Source: Oligoflexia bacterium
GTDB taxonomy: Bacteria > Bdellovibrionota > Bdellovibrionia > JABDDW01
Assembly (NCBI GenBank): GCA_016715815.1
Contig: JADJXN010000002.1
Coordinates: forward strand, 372,001-436,000
Direction: 5' to 3'
DNA length: 64,000 nucleotides
In this document: in pieces, positions 17,314 through 25,943 of the stretch
Position numbering within the stretch: position 1 is the first letter of the stretch
How the letters are laid out: each line of letters starts with the position of its first letter
Made by a program: the position numbers and the translations under genes
Notes under the pieces: model-generated
Database searches by the model: none
What the model was told of the DNA's origin: nothing
Seen by the model: only the letters and a program-made list of their open reading frames with translations

Positions 17314-18271
17314 GTTCTTTAATTTGAGTGATAAAATCTTTTAAATTATCAGGCCAAGATGTTTTAAATTGCATTTGTTCTTTTGTGCGTGGGTGTTCAA
17401 ACCCAAGCTCTGCCGCATGAAGTACATGCCTTGGGAGTGTCTTTGTAAGGTGTTTAATTTTAGGGCTTGTAATCAAGCGAGATTGCTTTTTAATTCCATA
17501 AAGTTTGTCTCCAACAATAGGGTTTCCCATCTCGCTTAGGTGAACTCTAATTTGGTGCGTGCGGCCTGTTTCAAGCGTGACCTTTAGCAAACTTAACTGA
17601 TTTAAATAAGTCTCTACAACTTCATAGTGTGTAATGGCGTGTTTACCTTTTTCTTGAGAGCAAAACACTTTTCTATATTTTGGATGTCTTGCAAGGTTTG
17701 AAATAATAGTATTTTTCATTTTTCTAGGCACTCCAGCAACTAGGGCCCAATACACGCGGTGAATATTATGTGTTTTAAAAAGTGTAGCTAAGCTCTGATA
17801 AGCTTTGTCATTTTTTGCAATTACTAAAAGACCGCTGGTGTCTTTATCAAGTCTGTGCACAAGGCCTGGGCGCTCAACCCCACCAATTTGACTTAAATCT
17901 TTAATATGAAATAAAAGCCCGTTAACTAAAGTATTTGAATAATTTCCTTTAGATGGATGAGTCACCATGGGAGCAGGCTTATTAACAACAGCAACATCGT
18001 AATCTTGATAAATAATTTCAAAATTAATATCCTCGGGCTGAATGTGTGAGGACGTTGGCGGTGGAATTTCAACCTCAATAGTTTCATTACCCCTGAGGCG
18101 ATAACTTGCTTTAACTTTAAGTGTAGAAACTCCTGAGACTTTGACCTTATTTAAATCAATAAGCCTTGCCGCTTGAGTGCGCGTTTGTATTTCTGGCTGG
18201 CTGCCAAGCCATACATCAAGTCTTTGACCAGAGCTTGCAGGAGTTACATTATATTTTAAAAGCTCACTCAT
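17300..18271 (-). CDS. rluD: RluD-type 23S rRNA pseudouridine synthase
   Basis: Pseudouridine synthase of the RluA family with an N-terminal S4 RNA-binding domain (about 14-75) and the catalytic motif HRLDKDTSGLLV (catalytic Asp142). The RTHQIRVHLSEMGNPIVGDKLYG block, characteristic of RluC/RluD, is present. RluD modifies helix 69 of 23S rRNA; family placement is secure, exact target less so. Its start overlaps the J-domain/HTH gene by 4 bp. Confidence 0.9.
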   Translation of the reverse strand: MSELLKYNVTPASSGQRLDVWLGSQPEIQTRTQAARLIDLNKVKVSGVSTLKVKASYRLRGNETIEVEIPPPTSSHIQPEDINFEIIYQDYDVAVVNKPAPMVTHPSKGNYSNTLVNGLLFHIKDLSQIGGVERPGLVHRLDKDTSGLLVIAKNDKAYQSLATLFKTHNIHRVYWALVAGVPRKMKNTIISNLARHPKYRKVFCSQEKGKHAITHYEVVETYLNQLSLLKVTLETGRTHQIRVHLSEMGNPIVGDKLYGIKKQSRLITSPKIKHLTKTLPRHVLHAAELGFEHPRTKEQMQFKTSWPDNLKDFITQIKELRAK

Positions 18272-18843
18272 TTTTTTGTGTTCTCCTGCATGATTTTTAT
18301 ATAACTATTTGAAGTCTTAACAGGGTCAAGGCCTAAAATCTTAGCATATTGGCTCACAAAGCCCCTAAGAAAAACAACGGCCGGAAGTTTAGAATAATTC
18401 TCTGATTCAATAGCATTTATATAAGTACGACTAATTTTTGTAACCTCAGCAACTTGTTCCACTGTAAGGTTTCTATAAAGCCTAACTTGCTGTAAAAAAG
18501 TTCCGCTAAAAGTGGTTTCATTTTTCAGGCGCTCTTCAAACTCTGAAAATACTTTGCTTTGGGTTTGGTTAGGAGGTGTTGCCCCCACAGAGTCCGCAGT
18601 TTTATTGCTTAAGCTTTTGTCATATTCTTTGCGCTTAAATTGATTACTTAAAACAGAATAAGCCTCATCAATAAGCTTAATTAATTCAACCGCCTCTTCT
18701 TTTGTAAAAACGGTATAAAGAGCAGGGCTGTTTGGATTGTAAGTGGTCCGCGCTTTCTTGTAAGCATCAATAATAGATTCTTGATCTGCATTTATAGGAA
18801 TATCAAGCAGTTCGTAATAGTTTTGCTGGTGATTTGTCTTCAT
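18268..18843 (-). CDS. degenerate J-domain fused to RodZ-type HTH
   Basis: A 191-residue fusion. Residues 8-75 follow the DnaJ fold (NYYELLDIPINADQESIIDAYKKA, then EAYSVLSNQFKRKEYDKS) but the essential HPD that stimulates Hsp70 is replaced by NPN. After a linker, residues 110-185 form a Cro/C1-type HTH like that of RodZ (LQQVRLYRNLTVEQVAEVTKISRTYI). There is no transmembrane segment. It overlaps the FlhG-like ATPase gene by 41 bp, suggesting that the two proteins work together, perhaps in polar or cytoskeletal placement (inference). Confidence 0.8.
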   Translation of the reverse strand: MKTNHQQNYYELLDIPINADQESIIDAYKKARTTYNPNSPALYTVFTKEEAVELIKLIDEAYSVLSNQFKRKEYDKSLSNKTADSVGATPPNQTQSKVFSEFEERLKNETTFSGTFLQQVRLYRNLTVEQVAEVTKISRTYINAIESENYSKLPAVVFLRGFVSQYAKILGLDPVKTSNSYIKIMQENTKK

Positions 18844-19726
18844 TGCCTTCTAAATTCTGTATAATTTTGTTAAATGTTGTCACAAGCAGCCCCTGGGGCT
18901 GCTCTAATAACACGGGTCTATGTTTTCTCACAGACTGCCAAACGCTATTGTCATGATCAATGTGTCCTACCATGGATGCCTTGATCCCAAAATACTTAGT
19001 GCAGATTGACTGTACTCCAAGGGCAGCATCAATGTCACCGGTTGTGCGAGCTTGGTTTAAAATAAGTTTTAAATTAAAAGTTTCAATGTTTTTTTTGTAT
19101 AAACTTCCTTCTTTTGGGTTAAGTTCATTTATTTTATCGACAAGATCTCGCGGCGTTCTAATTCCATATTTATTGGCTTCCTGCATAACTTGAGAAACAA
19201 GACCGCTTAGCTTTAAACGCTCTTCAGCTTTTTTAAGTAAAAGGTAATGAGTACTTTTAATAAAGCGGTATGCATTTTCAATTGCTGTGGGCTCGGGTGT
19301 TATTACAACAATAGGATTGTCTGCCAAAATAAATGCTTCAAGCGTGTTTTGATGTGTTCCTGCTCCTAAATCTAAAAGTAAATAATCATAGGGAAGCTTT
19401 TTTAATTGTGTAAGTGCTAAACTAATTTGTTCAGGTTTTAATTCTGCCGCAACTGGTAAATCATTTGCACCACTAATAAAGGAAAGATTTGCTATGCCTG
19501 TTTCAGAAATCAAAGTGTCTATGCTGCTAACTTTTTTTGTAAAATAATCTGAAAGTGTTTTTTGCGGAATTGGTGCTCCAAGACATGTGTGAAGGTTTGC
19601 GCCGCCAAAATCAAAATCGACAATTAAAACTTTTTTATTTTTTTTTGAAAGGCTTACTGCTAAATTTGTAATGACAAAACTTTTTCCAATGCCGCCTTTT
19701 CCGCCGCCGATAGCCCAAATTTTCAT
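18803..19726 (-). CDS. MinD/FlhG-family ParA-type ATPase
   Basis: A 307-residue deviant-Walker ATPase with GGKGGIGKS at residues 8-16, VDFDFGGANLHTCLG switch I and LLLDLGAGTHQNTL Walker B. FlhG/YlxH-like members set flagellar number and place; MinD and Soj relatives position other structures. The N-terminal DQAxxLR FlhF-interacting motif of true FlhG is absent. No flagellar genes lie nearby; instead it sits between tsaB and a J-domain/HTH gene. The C-terminus has a short extra tail. Confidence 0.82.
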   Translation of the reverse strand: MKIWAIGGGKGGIGKSFVITNLAVSLSKKNKKVLIVDFDFGGANLHTCLGAPIPQKTLSDYFTKKVSSIDTLISETGIANLSFISGANDLPVAAELKPEQISLALTQLKKLPYDYLLLDLGAGTHQNTLEAFILADNPIVVITPEPTAIENAYRFIKSTHYLLLKKAEERLKLSGLVSQVMQEANKYGIRTPRDLVDKINELNPKEGSLYKKNIETFNLKLILNQARTTGDIDAALGVQSICTKYFGIKASMVGHIDHDNSVWQSVRKHRPVLLEQPQGLLVTTFNKIIQNLEGNEDKSPAKLLRTA

Positions 19727-19736
19727 TGGTTCTCCT

Positions 19737-20336
19737 CTATTTTTGCTTTTCGGCTTGTTTGCTGCTTTTTTCCACTACTTCTGGCGCTCTTATGTATAAA
19801 GGCTCAACCTCTTGCCAAGGGTGTTTATTAAACAGATCGGGATTTGAAAGGTACATTCGTACCATGGTCTCAGATTCAGGTCTTTGGTCCATAGCAACAG
19901 TTAACGCTTTATTATAATTATTAATTTGAGAATGAGGAATAAGGGAGACCGTCTTATCTGCTAAGCTTTTAGCATAGTAAAGTGAGCCATTGGCATCAAT
20001 TACCGCTAAAAAATTTTCTGGTTTGGAGTTTTGATAGCAAATAACATCCAGAGAGATAATTGTAAAAACAGGAATATTTATTTGAGAGGCAAGAGTTTTT
20101 ATAAAGTTGGTAGAAATTCTGCAGCCAGTAAAACTACCTGGGCCAATGTCTAAAAGTAAGGTTTGTATTTTTTGATAATCAAAACTAAGTTTATTAAAAA
20201 CCTTGTCGACCTCCTCAACAAGGGCATCACTTTTTTTGAGAGGCTGCTCCCAAGTTACGGTTTTTATTTTTTCTCTCAAATTAAATAAAGAAAAGCTATT
20301 TAAATTTGTTGAAGTTGAAACTGCAAATATAAACAT
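19737..20336 (-). CDS. tsaB: tRNA threonylcarbamoyladenosine biosynthesis protein TsaB
   Basis: ASKHA-fold partner of TsaD in t6A37 synthesis. The N-terminal FAVSTSTNLNSFSLF and the diagnostic DIGPGSFTGCRIS segment match TsaB, although GLRIG is altered to GCRIS. Length 199 is slightly short for the family (about 230). The ATG overlaps the rseP stop (TGATG). Typical TsaB is not catalytic, so the changes are tolerable. Confidence 0.85.
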   Translation of the reverse strand: MFIFAVSTSTNLNSFSLFNLREKIKTVTWEQPLKKSDALVEEVDKVFNKLSFDYQKIQTLLLDIGPGSFTGCRISTNFIKTLASQINIPVFTIISLDVICYQNSKPENFLAVIDANGSLYYAKSLADKTVSLIPHSQINNYNKALTVAMDQRPESETMVRMYLSNPDLFNKHPWQEVEPLYIRAPEVVEKSSKQAEKQK

Positions 20337-21961
20337 CAGGTAAAAAATCTAACAATGTCATTATACATTGAAAACAGCATTAAAGCTAAAAGCAGCGCCA
20401 TTCCTACTTGCTGAAAAGCTTCCAGCCATTTTGCGCTTAAGGCACGGCCCTTTATGAGTTCAATGGTATAAAATAAAAGATGTCCGCCATCTAAAACGGG
20501 CACGGGTAAAAGATTTAGTACAAATAAGTTTATTGAAATAATAGCCATAATTTTAAAAAACGGAGATATCCCAATCTTCCAAGTGTCACTGGCAAGCTTT
20601 CCTATCATAAGTGGTCCGCCAATGCTTTTTGCAGATACTTTTCTTTGAATAAGTTTTACAAAGCTAAGTACAGTTAGTTGTGTCCATTTGACAGTGTCTG
20701 AAAACCCTTTTGCGAGAGATTTTAATAAATTTGTTTCTTTGTAAATGAATGTATTTGAGGTGCTTAACACAAGTCCGGTTACAACTCCTAAAGCATAGTT
20801 TTCTCTTTCAATGCCGCCGGCATCGGGCTGTTTTGTAAGTTGGGGGGTAACATTATAAGAAAGTTTTTGCCCCTCTCTTAAAACATCAACATCTAAGGGT
20901 TGATGCCCATTTTTATAAGACTGAACATATTTAACAACATCTTCCCAGCGTTGAATTTTTTGAGAATTAATAGATACAATTTTGTCTCCAGTTTTAATTC
21001 CGGCAAGCTCTGCTCCAGACTTTGGGGCTATGTTAGCTAAATAAAGTTCACTTGTTTCAATTCCAAGGATTTCAAAATTTTTAAAATCACCAAATTTAAG
21101 AACAACATCTTTGTTTTGGCCTTTCCTGGTAACTGTTAGTGTGGAGCCGGGTTTTAATTGTTCCTTAATTTGAGCAAAGGTTTCTATATCTTTGCCATCG
21201 ATTTTTTTAATTATATCTCCAGTTACCAGGCCACTTTGGGCGGCTATGGATTTTGAGCTTGTAATTCCCACCGCGGGTGCAATGTGTAAATATGTTAGGC
21301 CTTCAATATCACCAACAAATTCTTCAGAGCTAAGAACATTTTTGTTTTTTGTCAATTCGGGGACGGCGGAAACGTTCACAGGCTTTCCATCACGAAGAAT
21401 TTCAAAATTTAAAGTTTTATTAGCATTCTCCTCAATGGTTTTTTTAACTAAATCCCAGCGGTCAACACTTTGGTTATTAATTTTTAAAATTTCATCATTA
21501 GATCTAAAGCCCGCATTGTAAGCAACTGATGACGGGGAAATGTCGCCAAGCTTTGATTGAATGGCTTCTTCGCCAATAAGGGCAATGGCAGCAAATAAAA
21601 TAACTGCAAAAAAGGCGTTCATGAGTGGGCCAGCAAGAACAATGGCAATTCTTGGAAGCACTGGCTTGTGGTTAAAAGAATATTTTTGATTTTCTATGGG
21701 TACTGGGCTTGTTGGGTCATCTCCGTACATTTTAACATAGCCGCCAAAGGGAATGGCGCTGACACAGTAAAGTGTATCGCCAATTTTTTTTTGAAGAATT
21801 TTTTTGCCAAATCCTAAAGAAAACACTTCAACACGAACGCCGAAATATTTGGCCACACTAAAGTGGCCTAGCTCATGAACAAAAATTAAAACGCCCAATA
21901 AAACAATCAGTGGGACTATAAATGAAAAACCTTGATGCAAAAAACTTTGGATTAATTCCAT
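20336..21961 (-). CDS. rseP: RseP-type site-2 zinc metalloprotease with three PDZ domains
   Basis: Intramembrane protease that cleaves anti-sigma factors and leftover signal peptides. Zn-binding HELGH is at residues 29-33 in the first transmembrane segment; VPVLDGGHLLFY near residue 475 supplies the third ligand Asp. At 541 residues it is longer than the usual 450: between the membrane parts I read three PDZ-like units (about 135-205, 225-290, 300-370), each with the GLxxGD-type turn (AGFRSNDEI, SGLVTGDII, AGIKTGDKI). Most RseP proteins have two. It follows dxr in the conserved cluster. Confidence 0.93.
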   Translation of the reverse strand: MELIQSFLHQGFSFIVPLIVLLGVLIFVHELGHFSVAKYFGVRVEVFSLGFGKKILQKKIGDTLYCVSAIPFGGYVKMYGDDPTSPVPIENQKYSFNHKPVLPRIAIVLAGPLMNAFFAVILFAAIALIGEEAIQSKLGDISPSSVAYNAGFRSNDEILKINNQSVDRWDLVKKTIEENANKTLNFEILRDGKPVNVSAVPELTKNKNVLSSEEFVGDIEGLTYLHIAPAVGITSSKSIAAQSGLVTGDIIKKIDGKDIETFAQIKEQLKPGSTLTVTRKGQNKDVVLKFGDFKNFEILGIETSELYLANIAPKSGAELAGIKTGDKIVSINSQKIQRWEDVVKYVQSYKNGHQPLDVDVLREGQKLSYNVTPQLTKQPDAGGIERENYALGVVTGLVLSTSNTFIYKETNLLKSLAKGFSDTVKWTQLTVLSFVKLIQRKVSAKSIGGPLMIGKLASDTWKIGISPFFKIMAIISINLFVLNLLPVPVLDGGHLLFYTIELIKGRALSAKWLEAFQQVGMALLLALMLFSMYNDIVRFFT

Positions 21962-21998
21962 CTTTCCTCCAAGACCCTTATTTTACAGGCTGTTTTTT

Positions 21999-23096
21999 TT
22001 ATAGGGAACTGATATTTTCAAGAGTCTTTTGTCTAGACCACTGATCTATCTCAAATAGGTTGTCTAAATCAAGTGCTTGATGCGGCGCCCTTGATAAAGT
22101 GCTGTTAATTAATTCTGGAATCGCTAAGAAAGATATCTTCTCTTTCAAAAATGCATCAACGGCTATTTCATTGGCAGCATTTAATACAGTGGGTGCAACA
22201 CCGCCGGTTTTTAAGCTGGCTTTTGCTAGCTCAAAACACTTAAAAGTGTTTGTATCAACGGCTTCAAACTCTAATTTTTTTAATTTAACTAAATCAATAG
22301 GCTCTACGGCATTGTTTTGTCGTTTGGGATAGTAAAGTGCAAATGAGATGGCGGCTTTCATATCTGGTTGTGACATGTGAGCAAGCTGACAACCATCTAT
22401 AAATTCCACAAGGCCGTGAATAATACTTTGAGGGTGGATGAGAACATCAATTCTCTCAGGGTCTAAATTAAAAACCCAGCGGGCCTCTATAAATTCTAAA
22501 CCCTTATTCATTAAGGTGGCTGAATCTATTGTAATCTTAGCGCCCATTTTCCAATTAGGATGTTTAAGTGCTTGGGCTACACTCACATCTTTTAGCTCCG
22601 CTTTTGTTTTTCCCCTAAAAGGTCCGCCACTGCCTGTTAACCAAAGTTTTTTAACATTTTCTTTTGGGTGACCCAAAAGTGCTTGAAAAAGGGCGTTATG
22701 TTCACTGTCCACCGGAATAATTTGTGCATTTGCCTGAGCTGCCACTTTAGTTAAAATTTCCCCGCATGTGACAAGAGCTTCTTTATTAGCTAAAGCCACG
22801 CGCTTACCGGCTTTAAGTGCGGCAAGGGTGGGTAAAACTGCAGCAAAGCCAACAATGGCCACAACAACGGCGTCTACCTCGGGAAGGCAAACAATCTCAT
22901 TTAGTTTTTTTATAGAATCAGCTTTAGAGGTTAACACAACATGCTTTACATTAAATTCTTCAGCCTGCTTATTAAGCTTTTCTAAATTAGAATGCGCGCA
23001 CAAGGCGGTTACTTTTATTTTACCTTGAGATTTTCTAACAACCTCTAAAGTGCTTTCCCCAATACTTCCGGTACTTCCTAAAATAACAATATTCAT
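21999..23096 (-). CDS. dxr: 1-deoxy-D-xylulose 5-phosphate reductoisomerase
   Basis: Second step of the MEP isoprenoid pathway, NADPH-dependent. NADPH-binding GSTGSIGESTLEV is at 8-20, the substrate/metal region is VDSEHNALFQ, and GSGGPF and the later TLMNKGLEFIEA with HPQSIIHGLVEF follow. Length 365 is slightly shorter than the E. coli enzyme. The ATG overlaps the cdsA stop by 4 bp. Confidence 0.96.
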   Translation of the reverse strand: MNIVILGSTGSIGESTLEVVRKSQGKIKVTALCAHSNLEKLNKQAEEFNVKHVVLTSKADSIKKLNEIVCLPEVDAVVVAIVGFAAVLPTLAALKAGKRVALANKEALVTCGEILTKVAAQANAQIIPVDSEHNALFQALLGHPKENVKKLWLTGSGGPFRGKTKAELKDVSVAQALKHPNWKMGAKITIDSATLMNKGLEFIEARWVFNLDPERIDVLIHPQSIIHGLVEFIDGCQLAHMSQPDMKAAISFALYYPKRQNNAVEPIDLVKLKKLEFEAVDTNTFKCFELAKASLKTGGVAPTVLNAANEIAVDAFLKEKISFLAIPELINSTLSRAPHQALDLDNLFEIDQWSRQKTLENISSL

Positions 23097-23908
23097 TTAA
23101 TCACCAAGTATTTAACAAAAATATAAACAACGGGTGCTGCAAATAAAACCCCGTCAAGGCGGTCAAGAAGGCCGCCATGGCCGGGCATAATTTGGCCAGA
23201 GTCTTTTGTATTAAAGGCGCGCTTTAAAAATGACTCACATAAATCTCCCACCTGCGCTGAAATAGAAGTTAAAATACAAAGAATAAACATTAAAAAAACA
23301 TCAATGTTTGAAATTAAATAATGTCTAATTAAAAGGCCAATAAAAATAGTGGCAAACAATGAAGCAAGAGCGCCTTCAACTGATTTATTTGGTGAAATGC
23401 GTGAGAATAATTTTGTGCGTCCAAACTTTCTTCCAACAAAGTATGCTGCAATGTCGCCAGCAAAAACGGCCAAAAGAGTAAAAATAAACCACTCCAAATT
23501 ATTTGACAGGCGAGTTGTGAGGCTAATGTACACGGGACAAACCCCGGCGTAAATAATGCCAAGGTTGCAAAGACCAGTTTTATTAACAAGCTCTTCTAAG
23601 GGGAGCACATCTTTTTTAGCCAAAAGCAAAAACTGAACAAATAAAAGAAGAGAGCTTAAAATAAAAGCATGAAACAAAAAGCCATCATTTAAGATGCTTA
23701 AGGTAAATGCGGTGAGCCCTAAAAAAATAAAATAAATTCTAACAGTTGTGTAATTTGGGCTTGGCAGGATGATGCGACCATATTCAAATAATAAACGCAG
23801 AGAAACAAAAAAAGTAGCAATGGCAATACCGGGGTAGCCGCCAAAAATAACAATGGTGGCGGAACTTGCAAAAGCAATTAATGCACTTACAAAGCGAAGC
23901 TTTGTCAT
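23093..23908 (-). CDS. cdsA: phosphatidate cytidylyltransferase
   Basis: Makes CDP-diacylglycerol from phosphatidate and CTP. A 271-residue polytopic membrane protein with about seven to eight hydrophobic segments. The C-terminal signature SAQVGDLCESFLKRAFNTKDSGQIMPGHGGLLDRLDG contains the conserved Lys-Asp-Ser and Asp residues of the CdsA motif. It overlaps uppS and dxr by 4 bp each. Confidence 0.95.
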   Translation of the reverse strand: MTKLRFVSALIAFASSATIVIFGGYPGIAIATFFVSLRLLFEYGRIILPSPNYTTVRIYFIFLGLTAFTLSILNDGFLFHAFILSSLLLFVQFLLLAKKDVLPLEELVNKTGLCNLGIIYAGVCPVYISLTTRLSNNLEWFIFTLLAVFAGDIAAYFVGRKFGRTKLFSRISPNKSVEGALASLFATIFIGLLIRHYLISNIDVFLMFILCILTSISAQVGDLCESFLKRAFNTKDSGQIMPGHGGLLDRLDGVLFAAPVVYIFVKYLVIK

Positions 23909-24636
23909 AATTGCGCCTCATTCGGCTTTGTCGCCTGCGCACCAATTAATCCAAATCGGCGCTTTCTTTTTGAATAGTCTTGAAGGGCTAGTTTTAAATC
24001 TGCTTTTGAAAACTCAGGCCAATATTTAGGGGAGACATAAATTTCTGCATAGGCCGCTTGCCATAATAAAAAATTGCTCAATCTTGATTCGCCGCTAGTT
24101 CTAATAATTAAATCAGGATCTGGAAGGTTATAAGTATAGAGATAGTTTTTATAAACATCCTCATTAATGGCATCTATACTTAACAGGCCGTCTTTACAAT
24201 CTTTAGCAATTAATTTTGTTGCTCTTAAAATTTCATTGCGTGAACCATAACTTAAAGCAAAGGTTAAGCAAAGCCCAGTATTGGCGGATGTTTTTTTAAC
24301 AGTTTCTTTTAAAATATCTTGGGCTGAGGGCGGAAGCTTTTCAACATCGCCAATGTAGTTAAACCGAATATTTTCTTTTATAAGGGTGTTTAACTCTTTA
24401 CTTAAATATTTACACAATAGGCCCATTAATTTTTGAACTTCTTCCTTGGGGCGGCCCCAATTTTCAGAACTAAATGCAAAAAGGGTTAAGTAGGCTATGC
24501 CTGCCTTGCCGCACTCTTTTACAATGGTGCGAACCTTGTTTGAGCCATGAATATGACCAAATATACGCGGGCGTCCTTTTGATTGGGCCCAGCGGCCATT
24601 GCCATCCATTATAATGGCTAAATGCTGCGGTAACAG
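23905..24636 (-). CDS. uppS: undecaprenyl diphosphate synthase, probable CTG start
   Basis: cis-Prenyltransferase making the C55 lipid carrier for peptidoglycan. The first ATG (24609) would begin inside the conserved HLAIIMDGNGRWAQ strand and remove residues needed for the fold, although the catalytic Asp of MDGNG would remain. Upstream in frame there is no ATG, GTG or TTG before the frr stop, but CTG at 24636 follows AAGGAG by five bases and yields LLPQHLAIIMDGNG, the full family N-terminus with Asp11 as the catalytic residue. I therefore place the start at CTG. The later IRTSGESRLSNFLLWQ and AYAEIY motifs are intact. Confidence 0.93.
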   Translation of the reverse strand: MLPQHLAIIMDGNGRWAQSKGRPRIFGHIHGSNKVRTIVKECGKAGIAYLTLFAFSSENWGRPKEEVQKLMGLLCKYLSKELNTLIKENIRFNYIGDVEKLPPSAQDILKETVKKTSANTGLCLTFALSYGSRNEILRATKLIAKDCKDGLLSIDAINEDVYKNYLYTYNLPDPDLIIRTSGESRLSNFLLWQAAYAEIYVSPKYWPEFSKADLKLALQDYSKRKRRFGLIGAQATKPNEAQL

Positions 24637-24648
24637 AAAAACTCCTTA
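24634..24648 (-). promoter_or_regulatory. Shine-Dalgarno and CTG start of uppS overlapping the frr stop
   Basis: Minus strand: the frr stop TAA (24648-24646) runs straight into GGAG, giving TTAAGGAG, then five T residues and CTG at 24636. The strong ribosome site placed at standard distance from CTG, with no other in-frame start, is what decides the uppS start. Confidence 0.7.
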
Positions 24649-25203
24649 AATGGTCAAGATATCTTTTTCTTTTGCGTTTGCAACTGTATCAATCTTGCCA
24701 ATGTACTCGTCGGTTAATTTTTGTATTTGGTCTGATGTTTTTTTATTTTCGTCTTCAGTTATTTTTTTATCTTTTAAAAGATCTTTTATTTTATCATTGG
24801 CTTCCCGGCGGTGAAGCCTTACAGAAACCCTTCCTTCTTCGGCAATTTTTTTAGCAACTTTTACTAAATCTTTTCTTCTCTCCTCGGTGAGGTCGGGAAC
24901 TTTTAAACGAATCACTTTGCCATCGTTCATTGGGTTTAGGCCAATATCACTTTTTTGAATGGCTGTTTCTATTTCTTTTAAAATGCTTACTTCCCATGGC
25001 TGAATAACAATTAATCTTGCCTCAGGTGCTGAAAGAGTGGCTACTTGAGATAAAACAGTAGGGTTTCCGTAGTAGTCAATTTTAATTCCGTCTAAAATGG
25101 CAGTGCTGGCACGGCCCGTTCTTAATTTTGAAAGCTCGGCTTTTGTGTTTTCTACAGATTTTTCCATTAAAGCTTTCATTTTTTGAATTACATCAGCGGT
25201 CAT
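24646..25203 (-). CDS. frr: ribosome recycling factor
   Basis: A 185-residue RRF that splits post-termination ribosomes with EF-G. The family blocks LSKLRTGRASTAILDGIKIDYYG, the PWEVSILKEIE segment and VRLHRREANDKIKDLLKDK are all present. It overlaps pyrH by 4 bp and sits in the expected order pyrH-frr-uppS. Confidence 0.97.
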   Translation of the reverse strand: MTADVIQKMKALMEKSVENTKAELSKLRTGRASTAILDGIKIDYYGNPTVLSQVATLSAPEARLIVIQPWEVSILKEIETAIQKSDIGLNPMNDGKVIRLKVPDLTEERRKDLVKVAKKIAEEGRVSVRLHRREANDKIKDLLKDKKITEDENKKTSDQIQKLTDEYIGKIDTVANAKEKDILTI

Positions 25204-25943
25204 TCTTTATCCCCTCCGTTTGAATCTGTCACCATGGTTCCTACTTTTTCTCCGCAAACAACTCGCTTAATATTGCCCTCTTTATTTAAGTTAAAAGCAA
25301 TAATGGGCAAATTATTATCCATACAAAGAGTGATTGCCGTTGAATCCATGATTTTAATATTCTTTTTTAAAACATCCAAATAGGTGAGTGTTTTAAACAT
25401 TTTTGCATCATTAAATTTCTTAGGATCCTTGTTGTAAATACCATCAACCTTTGTGGCCTTGATAATAACATCAGCACCAATTTCAACGGCTCTTAAAGCG
25501 GCCGCAGTGTCAGTGGTGAAAAAAGGGTTTCCTGTGCCTGCTGCAAAAATAACAACACGACCTTTTTCTAAGTGCCTTGTAGCGCGACGCCTGATGTAGG
25601 GCTCCGCAAGCTCATGCATCTCAATGGCAGATTGAACTCTGCAATACACGCCTTCTTTTTCCAGCGCATCTTGTAATGCAAGGCTATTAATAACAGTGGC
25701 CAGCATTCCCATATAGTCTGAGCTGGCCCTATCCATTCCCTTAGTAGCAGCAGCAACACCTCTAAAAATATTGCCACCACCAATGACAATGCCAAGCTCA
25801 ACGCCGATACCCATAACTTCTTTTATTTGCTCTGCTATGGATTTTATAACGTCTACATTTATGCCGTAGCCACCCTCGCCCGCAAGGGCTTCACCGCTTA
25901 ATTTAAGTAAAACTCTTTTGTACTTTGGCTTTTGTTTGCTCAT
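25200..25943 (-). CDS. pyrH: uridylate kinase (UMP kinase)
   Basis: Hexameric bacterial UMP kinase of the amino-acid kinase fold. Key segments: RVLLKLSGEALAGEGGYGI near the N-terminus, VIGGGNIFRG (about 54-63), and IFAAGTGNPFFTTDTAAALRA. Length 247 is standard. It overlaps tsf and frr by 4 bp each. Confidence 0.97.
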   Translation of the reverse strand: MSKQKPKYKRVLLKLSGEALAGEGGYGINVDVIKSIAEQIKEVMGIGVELGIVIGGGNIFRGVAAATKGMDRASSDYMGMLATVINSLALQDALEKEGVYCRVQSAIEMHELAEPYIRRRATRHLEKGRVVIFAAGTGNPFFTTDTAAALRAVEIGADVIIKATKVDGIYNKDPKKFNDAKMFKTLTYLDVLKKNIKIMDSTAITLCMDNNLPIIAFNLNKEGNIKRVVCGEKVGTMVTDSNGGDKE

